A DNA stretch of 64,000 nt from Hyperoplus lanceolatus (GCA_026929865.2 CM049402.1:7869001-7933000), one strand, 5' to 3'; positions 1 through 10,823 are shown, counted from the stretch's first letter. The notes: a model not told the origin generated them from the letters alone. Translations and numbers: made by a program.

Positions 1-56
1 TACGAAAATAACTAAATTATGATGTTGGTCTTTTATGAGTTCTTTATTATCTTAAT

Positions 57-130
57 GGGGGGGGGGGGTATTTTGTTTTAGCTGAGTTAAATCTTCCTCT
101 CTTCTCCTCTCCTCTCTTCTGTTTTGCCTC
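57..130. repeat. Poly-G run followed by CT-rich low-complexity DNA
   Basis: A 12-base G run (57-68) is followed, after a short spacer, by a CT-rich stretch (about 94-130). This is simple sequence with no coding signal. The exact G count may be a sequencing artefact. Confidence 0.7.
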
Positions 131-800
131 TCGTTCGTATTCGTGTAGAGTCGGTAAACTCCGGCGGTGGCTTGTTGCTTTAAATATTGCCGCCGTAAAG
201 GATTATGGGATACCACTATCTACGTTCCTTTAGCAAAGGTTGGTCAGGAGTAACCTATGCTAAAGGAGGGTTAAAGGATGAATCGAGGCTCCTTTCCTAT
301 GCATTTTGGTTATTCGGATTCACCTATCTGCCGAGCACTTCCGGGTCATCTCGATAGGAAAGGAAATTTCCTATGCAAAAAAGAGTTTTCGGATAGGCCC
401 CTGGCCTCCTTCTCAACTCTTATCTGGTGTGCGAACTTGTGCTTTTTTGGGGGCATCCTCGCCCTGCTGGAGTTCGCTCGCGCTCACTTAATTCCAATGA
501 GGAAGAACGAACCGCGGGGTGGACCAAACCATTTTTTAAGAAGGGGCCAAGGGGGTTATTGACATTATTAAAATTAGAATATCGTATGACTTGTGGCTTT
601 GTTTTAATTTGGACTCATTCGTATGATTATATATTAGTTCACTGTATGCATAATCATTTTGTCGTAGATTCTACTGGGGGCTGTGTGGGCCCTAGCTGGC
701 TGTGGGCCCTTATAATCGTCATAACCTTTACCCCCTATACGACGGCCCTGGTGTCCAGTATCCCTTTTTGTCAAAAAGGGGGGAATATCTCCTCATAATC
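131..800. other. Unrecognised moderately GC-rich stretch, probably decayed repeat
   Basis: No gene is recognised. Open frames of 94 and 123 codons overlap here on the plus strand, but they share sequence in different frames and show no known domain, so they look like chance. Short motifs recur (cctatgc at 258, 296 and 371; ctttagcaaagg at 230), which suggests an old repeat. I saw no second copy in the window and no terminal repeats. Confidence 0.3.
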
Positions 801-811
801 TGTATTACCTG

Positions 812-1402
812 TCTGTGTTGTGTGTGCACTGAAGAAGAAGAAAGCTGGTGTTGATACACCAGCTTTGGGTACGTAAACAAAGGGGCCCACCGTAGCTAGC
901 AACATTCCCATTTACATCCCGTACCTTTGTGCTTATCAACGTTCTATTTGTCTGTGGCGTTATGTGCTTATTTTGCCAAGGTGGTTTTTGTACTAATCAC
1001 ACACTTTGCACCCATAAGGAGCTGAGTGTGAGAGTAGCATTTTTTTAACCTGTCTTTCCCTGATGTTCTCTTTATCCTTTCCTACTTTAAGGGGCGCAGC
1101 GCACGCTAGACGACTCTTCAGTGTATCCCCCCTGTCTCCCATGTTTGGTTACTGTCACTCTATGTCTCTTGGCGGGGTATAACTGTAAACAGATTATCGT
1201 TGTTCTGAAACATGTACAATGACAAAATAAATCATCTTGAATCTTGAATCTCTTGAACATAGCCTAGGCTGTGTATCAACACTGGAATTCTTTTCAGTGC
1301 ACACACAGTATAGATAGCAGATTGTAGGGAGATATTAACTGATTTTGATAAAAAGTGATTTTGACAACAAGCATTCTCCAGAATCACTGACCACACCTTT
1401 AA
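812..1402 (+). mobile_element. TTAA-bounded MITE (family B), split copy
   Basis: Sequence at about 812-917 and 1258-1402 matches the two halves of a repeat seen whole at 62598-62956 and in reverse at 42218-42470. Shared landmarks are a gtaaacaaaggg block, an inverted pair of gcctaggct motifs, a cagtgc-cacaca block, and the ending tctccagaatc followed by cacctttaa. The right end finishes in TTAA at 1399-1402. The left end is too diverged to place. The halves are separated by about 340 bp that belong to another element. A perfect 11-bp hairpin stem (841-851 with 856-866) lies near its left part. Confidence 0.7.
918..1257 (+). mobile_element. Non-LTR retrotransposon 3' end inserted in the family B MITE
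   Basis: This segment interrupts the MITE copy around it. It ends with an AATAAA signal (1226-1231) followed by tandem tcttgaa units, the usual look of a 5'-truncated LINE 3' end with a short repeated tail. No coding sequence is left, so the clade cannot be given. The boundary is inferred from the uninterrupted copy at 62598-62956. Confidence 0.55.
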
Positions 1403-1479
1403 ATTAGTCCACGTTTGGTGCCATAGGCCTATAGCCTACATGGGAACACTGGGATGACCCTTCATTTGGGCTCACACTT

Positions 1480-1632
1480 CATTCATTCATTTCCTTTATT
1501 CATTCTCGAAAGATCAATTGAGGGGTGACCCTCTTTTACAATGACGTCGAGACAGATACACAATACAATGAGAATACACAACAAGCTTACAAAGAGACAA
1601 CAACAATTAAAACATTCAGATCAATTGAATAA
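1480..1632 (-). mobile_element. LINE 3' tail (minus strand)
   Basis: Read on the minus strand, this shows a segment ending aagagggtcacccctcaatt, then an aataaa signal and a tail of gaat units (1481-1503). That is a non-LTR 3' end. It abuts the left end of the DIRS element. No reverse transcriptase sequence is present. Confidence 0.5.
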
Positions 1633-1917
1633 AACGATAGTTACGTATGTAACTACGGTTCTATGAGTTCCGGATGACCGCCAGAGGCGGTGCTTACAGC
1701 ACTGGATGTTCCATCGCGCGCATGCGCAGGTCGAGATCTTTATACCAACAAAGTCACCTGTGACACCTGGGTGACTCCGGGAATGTATATATTCCGGAAG
1801 TCACCAGAGGTTCTGTTCCAACTGGATCTTCTCGCGGTGTCTGAGAAGTCTGAGTGACAGAGAACTCTGGCGGTCATCCGGAACTCATAGAACCGTAGTT
1901 ACATACGTAACTATCGT
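1633..1917. repeat. Palindromic terminal block of the DIRS element
   Basis: The outer arms, about 50 bp each (1633-1684 and 1864-1917), are inverted copies beginning acgatagttacgtatgtaac. The block also contains an inverted copy of the element's other end (7180-7325). DIRS elements keep such inverted terminal and internal complementary regions. It could instead be a solo terminal repeat lying next to the larger element. Confidence 0.7.
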
Positions 1918-2049
1918 TCTATTTCGTTCCTACTGACCGCCAGAGGCGGTGCTTACAGCACTGGATGACTTATACCAAAAAGGTCACGAAGAGTACTCAT
2001 CAATTAAGGGCTTGCAGCCATCAACAAGACAGCTGTCATCCCACCGGAT

Positions 2050-3006
2050 GAGGTGCAGCAACGTTTACTCTGCAGAGCCGCGCAACGTACATGATGAAGA
2101 CCATGTAGCCGTGGCGCAAATGTCCTGCCGTGAAATCCGCTTCAAGGCAGCCCCTGATGTAGCCATACTCCTGGTAGAGTGGCACTCAACGGCCAAGGCA
2201 TGGGGAGCCCCTGTGCTCTATATGCATTCAAGACCACCTCCACAAGTCAGTGGGAGTGTCTCTGTTTGGACAGGGCAGCCCCCTTCCCGCAGCTCCCATA
2301 GCAGACAAAGAGGTATTTGTCTTACGCAAGCTGGTTGTTGCCACAACCTATGCCCTAAGCGCCCGCACCGGGCACAGTGGGTCTGACGTTCTTTCTGCAC
2401 CCCCTGGTGAGCCCAGGGGATTGAAAGCAGCCAACTCGATCGATTGGTTTACATGGTGGGGAGACAATCGTTTGGATAGGAAGGATGGATTGGCGAGAGC
2501 ACCACTCCTGACCCTTCTGCATGCCAGAGCAAGCACGCCTGGCTCACTGCCGAGGCATGGAGTTCACCGACCGATTGCAGTCGCAATGGCAAGGAGGAAT
2601 GCCGTCTTCATAGACAGCCGCGTCAGGTCTGCCTGACTCAGCGGCCCAAATGGGGGTAGACCTAAGGCCCTCAGGACTACTTGTAAGTCCCATGATGGTG
2701 CCCTCAGGGGTCATGGTGGCTGAATGAAGCCTCTGGCCTGACTAGGTAGTGGGACCCTACCGTCTGGTTGTCCACCCCTGCATGTGCGGCCGATATCGCA
2801 GCCACATAGACGCACAGGGTGGAAGCAGCTGTCCTGCTGCCCAACACAGACTGCAGAAAGTGTAGTATCACTACCACTGACAAGTCCATGGGACTTCGCC
2901 ATGTGCCATGCACCACTGTGAAAACAACTTCCACCTGTCTGCATAGCGCCATGTAGTGGCGAGTGCCCCTGAAGTTAAAACGGTATGGACCTCTGACTGG
3001 TCGCAA
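2050..3006 (-). pseudogene. Tyrosine recombinase remnant of the DIRS element
   Basis: Conceptual minus-strand translation across three frames gives the order expected for a DIRS recombinase. The N-terminal helical domain shows MDLSVVVILHFLQ, then STLCVYVAAISAAH and VDNQTVGSH (near 2890-2750). A middle block has SVGELHA (near 2575), then NPSFLSKRLSPHHVNQSIEL and LCPVRAL (near 2490-2360). A C-terminal block has DICATATWSS (near 2110). The catalytic Arg-His-Arg-Tyr set cannot be followed through the breaks. In an active element this enzyme would insert the circular DNA copy in the nucleus. At least three frame changes and several stops make it a pseudogene. Confidence 0.8.
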
Positions 3007-3010
3007 TACG

Positions 3011-3269
3011 TCAACAGTGGGTCCTGGCTACCAGGAGCCCCACGCACAGCTGCAGGCGCCCGAGTTCGGGTGCCACATGTGTCCGCCTACCTGAGACAGA
3101 AGGTCCTGTCTCCCTGGAAGGCACCAAGGCTCTCCTTGAGGAGTTTAGTAACGCTGGGATCCATGGCCTTCCTGGCCAATGTGGAGCCACCAAACGTAGG
3201 CTGTAACTGCAATGCTGGACCCCATCCAGTGTTGTCAGTAACAAAAGCTACACACATAGTGTGTGGCAC
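3011..3269 (-). pseudogene. DIRS region between RNase H and recombinase
   Basis: A minus-strand frame reads VAPHWPGRPWIPALL and, further on, PELGRLQL. This matches the conserved stretch that lies between RNase H and the recombinase in fish DIRS elements. The RNase H domain that should come before it is missing: the next sequence upstream on the minus strand (3300-3640) is a copy of the 5' non-coding repeat. Confidence 0.6.
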
Positions 3270-3393
3270 GGCTCATCCACTGGCAAGCAATAAGTAAGCT
3301 ATGCACGCAAGGCTTAGGTGAGAGCCCACGCTGGTGGGACACAGCTCAATACACAGTGAAAGCGACTTCTGACCCGAAGCCGCCCACTTGACG

Positions 3394-3620
3394 AGCAAAT
3401 TAGTAGCCTATGCAACCGCTCTAGGCGACAATGCTACAAATACTGTGGCGGTGGCTTGGCTCACCCCAAGCCACTCGCTGTCGATTAAATCAAAGTAAGC
3501 AACCGGTCTAGGCGAACTTAGCACAGTGCAACAATGCTAGAAAGACAATACATTCGAGCATACAATTAGCAACCGGGCTTAGTGAAAAACACACAAGCAA
3601 CGGTGCGAAGGAAATGCACA
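3394..3620. repeat. Displaced copy of the DIRS 5' repeat unit
   Basis: This roughly 220-bp block is closely similar to 6385-6614 and 6654-6903. Shared landmarks are tagcctatgcaaccgctct, acaatgctacaaa, the ctcgctgtcgattaaatca block, acaatacattcgagcataca and aagcaacggtgcgaa. Here it sits between the reverse transcriptase remnant and the pre-recombinase region, where RNase H is expected. Confidence 0.8.
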
Positions 3621-3864
3621 AAGCAGGATGACTGGCCAAGCACTAGCCAGAGCATCCTGCCTTAGGGGACTGGTCCTCTCCATCTAGGAGAACCCAGGGG
3701 GACAGTGGGTCATCTCTTCGGAAGCAAAGAGATATGCCACTGCCCTGCCATACTTGTCCCAATCATGCCCACCACCTCCGGATGGAGTCTCCACCCCCGG
3801 GGGTGGCCCTTTTCTATCGCTGTGTTCCGGACACCTGGAACTTGGACAGCTTGGATAATGATAA

Positions 3865-4267
3865 TTAGATTATGCTGAGGTCAGCATACTTATCAGTCGA
3901 AGGAAGAGGCTGTACTCCAGCAGCCTCCATTGCATGGAGTGCTGTAGTAGCTGCTGAACGGTAGCTACGCGCTATGGAGAAAGGCAGGCTTGCATGGCCG
4001 CCGACTCGAGCACCAGCTGAGCTGTAATGGTGGCAGGGATGCTGCCACACTGTCTAATATCCGCAGAGCCAGGGACGGCCCAAACGGAGGAACCCTGAAC
4101 TGGTACACCCTGCCCAGAAATGCAAAGGGGAGGACCACCTGTGACATTGGGCAGTAGGGACTTGAAGTAGCATCTTTCAGGGCTATGACACAACCCAGTC
4201 CGCCTGAGCGATAGACTGGAGTACCCCTGCAACACGCAGCATGGGGAAAGGAAGAATCGTGAGGCAT
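3865..4267 (-). pseudogene. Reverse transcriptase remnant of the DIRS element
   Basis: The minus-strand frame 4267-3965 contains ALKDATSSPYCPMSQ, then LPFAFLGRVYQFRVPPFG and SLALRILDSVAASLPPL. These are the LKDAYFHVPI, RFAFxGxxYQFRVLPFG and following blocks of DIRS reverse transcriptases. The YLDD-type active site expected next is not visible. A later piece reads CLSP-RVATVQQLLQ (3990-3930), matching the region after the palm. It copied the element RNA into DNA when intact. It is now a broken fragment. Confidence 0.8.
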
Positions 4268-5068
4268 TGATTCCGCCGTCTTAGTCCAGAACGGGGCGAC
4301 CCCGCCCCACCTCCTGGTACCTGAACTTCGGTTGAGTAGAACCTACCGAGCATCGAGTAGCACCCCCAAGGACTCTGGGGGAGGGCGGAGGCTGGACGCC
4401 GACCTCCTGGCGCCTGAAATGCAGCTGTAGCGCAGTGTTACGGCACTGTACAGAATGTGCTGAGAAGCACTGGCCCCTTGATTGTCCACCTGAACGTGGT
4501 TGAGGCTATTGGCACGGGGTACCAGAGGTTCCCGGCCTGGAATCAGGCAGAGGTGCACGTCGCTGCGTGCAATTACTGTCTAGCCTTGTCAACCTGGACA
4601 CTTCGCACCGGGCCTGAAGAGCAGCTGGCCGAACGTCTGGCCTGGGATCACTGAAAGAGAATGGAGGGTCAGTCGACACACCTCCGACTGGGACGACGTC
4701 ACAGTTGACATCAACATGCCTAGCTCCCTAAGTCATAATGCAAAGTCTGCAGTGAAGCATCACTGAGGGTCCATGCTGAGTGACCAGCACCTGACCCCTG
4801 TATGGTTAGCGACCGAGCCAGGACTGTGTGAGAAAGCAAATTCCCAGATGGCCCACACAGGCAGCAATGTCGTAACTCCTAATAAGGAGATCGCCTGAAA
4901 TCCGGCACTGGGGCCGAGGGCAGCGCACATCGGCTCTCAGAGCCTCGTCTGGGGAGACAACCAGGGATGTTAGCAGGCTCAATCGGAGCTAACCAGTCCG
5001 AGCCCTAACTATCAGCATTGTGCATGGCTGCCAGAGCTCTGCTGTCGCAGTGTGATGGGAGAGAGCCC
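4268..5068 (-). pseudogene. Degenerate DIRS coding sequence between gag and reverse transcriptase
   Basis: By position this should hold the gag C-terminus and the start of the reverse transcriptase polyprotein. Only short frames remain (for example 4558-4343, minus) and I recognise no motif in them. It is annotated by context only. Confidence 0.4.
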
Positions 5069-5338
5069 TTAAATCTGGCCAGCATCTACGGAGCTGAGCG
5101 GATTAAGGCTAAGAGGGAGGCACACAGGAACGGAGGATTGAGGGCCTGCCGCTGGTTGGAGGCTAGTAGAAGAGCCTCTACCTAGCAACCTAAGTGCCTG
5201 AGACATGAAACTACAGTTCATGCATGGGCTATCTGACAGCGCTTCCCTCAGGTACTCAACCCTGAGACCTGCAGGGCACTTGTCATGGCCATTCCCCACT
5301 GTATGGAGGTCATGAAGGCGTAAGCTGCCCACTGTCAC
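5069..5338 (-). pseudogene. DIRS gag-like remnant with cysteine motif
   Basis: An 89-codon minus-strand frame contains HDLHTVGNGHDKCPAGLRVE followed by ALSDSPCMNCSFM. Fish DIRS gag-like proteins carry a short H/C-rich motif of this form (HxxCxxCL...HA..AL...C..C). One of the expected cysteines reads as glycine. It lies 5' of the reverse transcriptase remnant on the minus strand, as expected for ORF1. The assignment rests on the motif and position. Confidence 0.55.
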
Positions 5339-5379
5339 GCCAACTAAATATGCATCTGACTAAGGTATGCAACCGGGCT

Positions 5380-5500
5380 CCAGGCGAAAACAACCGAGCC
5401 GCGGCGAGAACAACCGAGCCGCGGCGCGACACCGCCAGAATAATACAGCGGCGGTGCAAAACTATAGCGCCCACTGGCGAGCAATTACAGTAGCCTGCGC
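5380..5500. repeat. Diverged extra unit of the DIRS 5' repeat
   Basis: Contains gcccactggcgagcaatta and the acaccg-agaata block also found at 5625-5690, so it is a diverged relative of the tandem units that follow. Confidence 0.5.
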
Positions 5501-5654
5501 AGACACGACAACTGTGTGACAGCTACAATAACACAGTGAAGGCGGCCCTTGGAAACATAAGACACTCACTGGCTAGCAACTAATGCATGCAACCGGGCTT
5601 CAGGCGAGAGCAACCGAGCCACGGTGCGACACCGCTAGAATAAAACGGTGGCGG

Positions 5655-5935
5655 TGTAAAACTATGCTGCCCACTGGCGAGCACAATTACAGTAGACTTT
5701 AGGCAATCGAGCTTTAGGCGAGAGCACCCAAGCAACAATGCGACCTGTTGTGTAAAACTATGCTGCCCACTGGCGAGCATAATTACAGTAGGCTTTAGGC
5801 AATCGAGCTTTAGGCGAGAGCACCCAAGCAACAATGCGACCTGTTGTGTAAAGCTATGCTGCCCACTGGCGAGCATAATTACAGTAGGCTTTAGGCAATC
5901 GAGCGAGCTTTACGAGAGCGCACCCACGACCCCCT
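5655..5935. repeat. Three tandem units of about 95 bp
   Basis: The landmark ctatgctgcccactggcgag starts near 5662, 5758 and 5854, a period of about 96 bp. Each unit also carries ttaggcaatcgagc. The last unit is truncated. They lie in the 5' non-coding part of the DIRS element (minus strand). Confidence 0.85.
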
Positions 5936-6384
5936 AAATAACACAGTTCAATTGAATTCAGTTTACTTAAGAAGGGGACAGTGCAAATCAATAAACCACA
6001 TGATCATACATGGGTTAAAAAATGCTAGAATAGCCAAAATGCTATTCTCCATCTGCAGTCCCCTGGCAGTGTCAGCGGCTCTTGGTGACGGCAACGACGT
6101 TCACTGGTGAGCAAATTAAGTAGCCTATGCAATCAGGCTAAGGCGTGAGCTACCGTGCAACACGGCTATAATAACACAGCGGCACAGACACGACACCCGT
6201 GCCGTGAAACTAAGCTGCCAACTGGCGACACACTACAGCAGCCTACACACGAGCAACAGTGTGACACGGCTAAAATAACACGGTGAAGGCGATTTAGGAA
6301 ACTAATTCGTCCACCGGCGAGCAATACAGCAGCATACAGTGTATAACAGCATACTAGTGTGTGGCACGGCTCACCCACTGGTAC

Positions 6385-6903
6385 GAGCAAATTAAGTAGC
6401 CTATGCAACCGCTCTAGGCTACTCACAATGCTACAAAGTACTGTGGCGGCGGCTTGGTACCCCCAAGCCGCTCGCTGTCGATTAAATCAAAGTAAGCAAC
6501 CGGTCGGGGCGAACGTAGCACCCGATCAACAGTGCAACAATGCTAGAAAGACAATACATTCGAGCATACAATTAGCAACCGGCTTAGCGAAAAACACACA
6601 AGCAACGGTGCGAACAACAGTGAAAGAGGCTTCTGACCCGAAGCCGCACCTGACGAGCAAATTAAGTAGCCTATGCAGCCGCTCTAGGCTACTCAGCAGC
6701 CGAGCAACAGTGCGACAATGCTACAAAGTATGGGGCGGCGACTTGGTACCCCAAGCCGCTCGCTGTCGATTAAATCAGAGTAGGCAACCGGTCGGGGCGA
6801 ACGTACCACCCGATCAACAGTGCACAATGCTAGAAAGACAATACATTCGAGCATACAATTAGCAACCGGGCTAGCGAAACACACAAGCAACGGTGCGAAC
6901 GAA
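6385..6903. repeat. Two tandem units of about 230-270 bp in the DIRS 5' region
   Basis: Two direct copies (6385-6614 and 6654-6903) share tagcctatgca, ccgctcgctgtcgattaaat, acaatacattcgagcataca and aagcaacggtgcgaa. A third copy is displaced to 3394-3620. Confidence 0.85.
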
Positions 6904-7146
6904 AGAATAACACGGCGACTGTGAACCCAGCCGCCGCCTGATCTAATCAAAGCAAGGTGGAAAGGTGATATTAGCTTCCGCGGTAGCCTCGGGCTACGCG
7001 TAGCCTTCACACTTTACTCACCCCTACCGGCCGCAGCCAAGTCGAACGAATTGCAAGTCGCAGCCCTTGGTGGTCGAAGTCAAATCGAAGCACCAACCCT
7101 TAGGTACGAGCTACTTGCGACAAGCTAATGGTATATTAGCACACAA

Positions 7147-7347
7147 CAATGTGTGCGACCTGCTAGTCCGCGAGAATATAGAAGGAACAGAACCTCTGGT
7201 GACTTCCGGAATATATACATTCCCGGAGTCACCCAGGTGTCACAGGTGACTTTGTTGGTATAAAGATCTCGACCTGCGCATGCGCGCGATGGAACATCCA
7301 GTGCTGTAAGCACCGCCTTTGGCGGTCAGTAGGAACGAAATAGAACA
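7147..7347. repeat. Right inverted terminal repeat of the DIRS element
   Basis: This is the reverse complement of left-end sequence: 7180-7325 pairs with about 1679-1834 and 7293-7345 pairs with 1915-1966. Internal landmarks are ggtgacttccggaatata and gcgcatgcgcgcgatgga. On the minus strand it is the 5' end of the element. Confidence 0.8.
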
Positions 7348-8200
7348 GAACAATAGCCTAATTAAAACAGTTACAAGTGGAATGCACTTGAAACCGCTAT
7401 CGATCTTCTCATCTAATTCTCAAACCAGAAAGCAAACAAGCCAATCTCCTTAAATCACGTAAACAACTTGTTTATATAAATGAGCAGTTCCTTTTGGTTT
7501 ACATCAATATTCGCCCAGCACAGCTCTGGGGACGGAGCGGAACTGAACCAGCTCAATTAAAGACCTTTAGGCTCTGAGCTATGAGAGTGTAAACAGAGAG
7601 AGAGTGAGAGAAGGGAACAGAAGAGCAGTAGCAGAGAGGGTAGAGAAAATAACAGGTCTGCTCAAGTATTAATTATGTTGCTTCGCAGAGCTTGGAAGTG
7701 GGGGAACAACTGAAATAACAGCTTTGGGAAGTTGGAAAGTCCTCAAGTGCCCTCCTCACATTCCTGTTGCTCAAAAACCTTTTTTTTTCCTTCTGAAAGG
7801 TCCTGAGAAAAAAACAAACGCAGAAGGGAAAAGCGGGGCTGATTAGATAGCCCCTCTGTCTTGTATGGTCAGTCAGCCCCCCTTTTGTTGATGCCCAATC
7901 CCTCTCTAAATCCACAAAGATAGCTGTTCACACGGTGTCACTGGCTGATGTCTATAACAGTGGGGAGAGGCCAGATGGTGGTGTGTTCGCTAGAGCAAGT
8001 CAACTCTGACACTTTTACTACAAGCACGCTGACACCGCCGCCGTGGGGTTTTTGTTTGGAGTGATGGAGTGAGAAAAAAGGGAGAGAAAAAACAGAGAGA
8101 TAATTGTGGGACAAAGCTGTTGTTAATAATGTAAGTGGATATCAATCTGTGCGCTGTCTTTGAGCAGTTCTCCGTTATGAATGGCAGACCATGTACAGCA

Positions 8201-8202
<2 letters not shown>
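7348..8202. other. No gene seen
   Basis: AT-rich unique-looking DNA with a GA-rich patch (7590-7640). Open frames are short and show no domain. Confidence 0.6.

Positions 8203-8281
<79 letters not shown>
8203..8281. repeat. (AC)n microsatellite
   Basis: About 39 uninterrupted AC units. The CV/HT peptide frames crossing it are artefacts of the repeat. Confidence 0.98.
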
Positions 8282-8283
<2 letters not shown>

Positions 8284-8757
8284 GATCTTGTTGCCCCTTC
8301 CCAATTACCAGCTCTAACTTAGCTTTTTTTCACGCTCCGTCAGAGCTGTCATAACCCTAATATCTCAAGACAGCAACGAATAACCAAACACTGCGAAGTC
8401 CAAACACATCTCTCTCTCTCCATTGCTTTGGTGCCCTCTCTGCCTTTATTGAAGTCAGTCAGCCATCTCCATGACCTGTCAGCAACACGAGAGGAACCTT
8501 TTCACAAACTTTTCAAAATCATGGCAGCCCGGGCAAAAGGGTTGCAGCAATTTAGGCCTATACTCCTTCAGTACTGAGCCGGCCCAAACACTGCTCTAAC
8601 CAGCTCTGGCTGAAATTTATCGTCACGCATTTCTTAGCCTGGGGGCGTGCAGAGAGAGCTATTAGACTCTGATCCTCTCTGGAGTCGTGCAACGCTTTCA
8701 TGGCTACAAAATATTTCTGCCATTAACAGACACAGTCAGTGTTTGTGTGAATGTGGC

Positions 8758-8760
<3 letters not shown>
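8282..8760. other. No gene seen
   Basis: Unique-looking sequence. No terminal repeats, coding frame or RNA gene recognised. Confidence 0.6.

Positions 8761-8802
<42 letters not shown>
8761..8802. repeat. (TG)n microsatellite
   Basis: 21 TG units. Confidence 0.98.
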
Positions 8803-8805
<3 letters not shown>

Positions 8806-10778
8806 CCTGGATTTTCTGCCCTCTTGCAGCGCCTTGCCTGCTTTGATGTCACCAATCTTGTCTTTTTCAGGAGCAGATTTTCCCCCGTTCTCCTTGAGCA
8901 TGTGGTTTAACCAGGTGGAAAAATGCTTTGTGGAGGAGAAGGGAGCTATTTTTCTCCCAATCTGGACTTTCTTTTTTTTCTTTTGCTGTGGTCAGAGGCA
9001 ATCTCTTTTCACTATGAATCTCTGCTCTCTGAAATGTACGTTTCTATCCATCATTGGTCCGTTGTTGGGCTTGTCATGTCTGTGTTGTCACAGAGGCGGA
9101 GACTGTGTCTAAGTGCTCCTTTTATCAAATCTAACCAGTGTATTTAACCTGTGACTTGTGGCTAATGGGATTAACACAATTTGCCCCTATAAGGTCATAC
9201 TATGGGTTTTTAAGTGGCTCAGGTGCACCTATGGGATAAGGTTAGGACAAGAAAATAAAGCCTTTCTCTTCTACATCAGAGGGACATCTGAACATTTGTA
9301 TCTAATTCAGCCACAAATAATCTAATATTCATCCCAATATCTGGGGGCTGTCAGCACGCACACATTGGGCCCCCACGTTTGTTCATAGAGGATGTGTCCT
9401 TTACAAAAAAAAAATGAAATTGCCCTTTAACCCTTCGAGATTCTATGCACGCCCCTGTAAAACACTTTCAGGTGGTGTAAACTGTGAGGGAAGGGAAAAG
9501 GTCCTCACAGTCCACGCCCGAGTGTTAATCCAATTGTCTTTAGTCCCATGTGGGTAAAAGGGGATTGGGCTTCTCTGTGTGCATGCGTGTGTTTGTGTCT
9601 GAGATGTTTATGGATCTGGGAGGTCATCCTCTGCGGTTGAGCCTCTTGTGCAGAGGGAATACGTCACTGGCTACGGACTGGTTGTTGTTGTTGTTGGCTC
9701 TCACTACATAATCCTCATGGGGCTTGTGTTTTGGCCGGCTCTCAGCTCAACACAAAAAGAAAAAAATTAAATATGATGTTTTTTCCTCAAGGAGTTTGGC
9801 TAATATTTGACGTTGGTCTCATTGTGTTGAGAAACAGCAGTTCGTTACTCAACTGTGACCATCGTTATATAGTGCCTGTTTAACCTGCAATTACCCAACT
9901 CATTCAGATAAAAGAGAAGAACAACTTACTCATGATTCTCTCAAATGAAGCAAAGAGAAGTGTTTTTTGTATTCCGCCATCTTTTACTCTGTCTCCCCTG
10001 TACTTTAGGCGTACCTACTGCTGGCTGTTGTCATTGTGTGTGTCTGACTTAATTGTTTTACTAAGAAACCACATTTTTATGGTTTTAGGGGAAATGAGCT
10101 ATAGACGTTCCAAAAGTGAGTCACAGCACAGCACACTTAGATTTGATTGAAGGCTAATGGACATTTTGGCGAGACTGTTTTCCCGACTGCTTTGTTTCCA
10201 AGAACAGGAAAGAGCTTTGAAAGGAAACTTTGATGTCAACATGGATCAGAAGAACCCCCCCCCCCCTTCCCCTTAAAGTGCATATTAGGTATTCTATTCC
10301 TTGACAGCTGGACTAAATCCATCCGCTATAGACCATGTGATGTGATTAAGAGCTCCAGAGAGCATATGAAATTAACCTTCAAGGTGAGATTGTTACCTGT
10401 GCAAAGCATCACACACACAGCTGAAGAATTGAGTGTCATGTCCCAAACAAGGTTTAAATATATTTGTACTTGTTTGAGTCTTAAAAAAAAGTTTTATATT
10501 TTGACCTGGTATAATCTCAGAATAAAATTGATTTAAAAGGATTTCTGCAATGCCAATAATTCATACCTCCCGATAATGAAGTATCTACCCTCCAGCAAAT
10601 GATTTCCCCCAGGCATTGAAGAAGTCATCCAGAGAAGCAGGCGAGGTGGAGTGAAGTCTGAATCTTGTGTTTACAAAACACGACTGACAAATCCTACTGA
10701 GTGTACGTTTAATGACCTGATGTCACCTGATGTCACGGCTAAGACTATTCCCACATGTGTATCCTGTGTCTCCTGTTG

Positions 10779-10781
<3 letters not shown>
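8803..10781. other. No gene seen
   Basis: Unique-looking DNA with a poly-C run (10255-10266). Short frames (up to about 75 codons outside microsatellites) lack any recognisable domain or splice context. Confidence 0.6.

Positions 10782-10823
<42 letters not shown>

Larger units (their letters stand above)
1633..7347 (-). mobile_element. Degenerate DIRS-type tyrosine-recombinase retrotransposon
   Basis: A 5.7 kb element on the minus strand. Its ends are inverted copies of each other: about 1670-1834 is repeated in reverse at about 7180-7325, and the block at 1915-1966 in reverse at 7293-7345. Inverted ends are typical of DIRS elements, which integrate with a tyrosine recombinase rather than a DDE integrase. 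In minus-strand order it holds a gag-like cysteine motif (5338-5069), reverse transcriptase (4267-3865), the region just before the recombinase (3269-3011) and tyrosine recombinase (3006-2050). All carry stops and frameshifts. The 5' part (7140-5340) is non-coding and made of internal repeats. It cannot move by itself. Confidence 0.85.

Noticed and set aside
278-798. Overlapping plus-strand frames of 94 and 123 codons
   Set aside because: They overlap in different frames, show no domain and sit in repeat-like sequence.
5655-5935. Regular repeats resembling a CRISPR array
   Set aside because: Units of about 95 bp are nearly identical throughout with no unique spacers, and they lie in a DIRS retrotransposon of a vertebrate genome.
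8135-8317. HT/CV repeat peptides at this and other (TG)n or (AC)n tracts
   Set aside because: The frames are produced by dinucleotide repeats.
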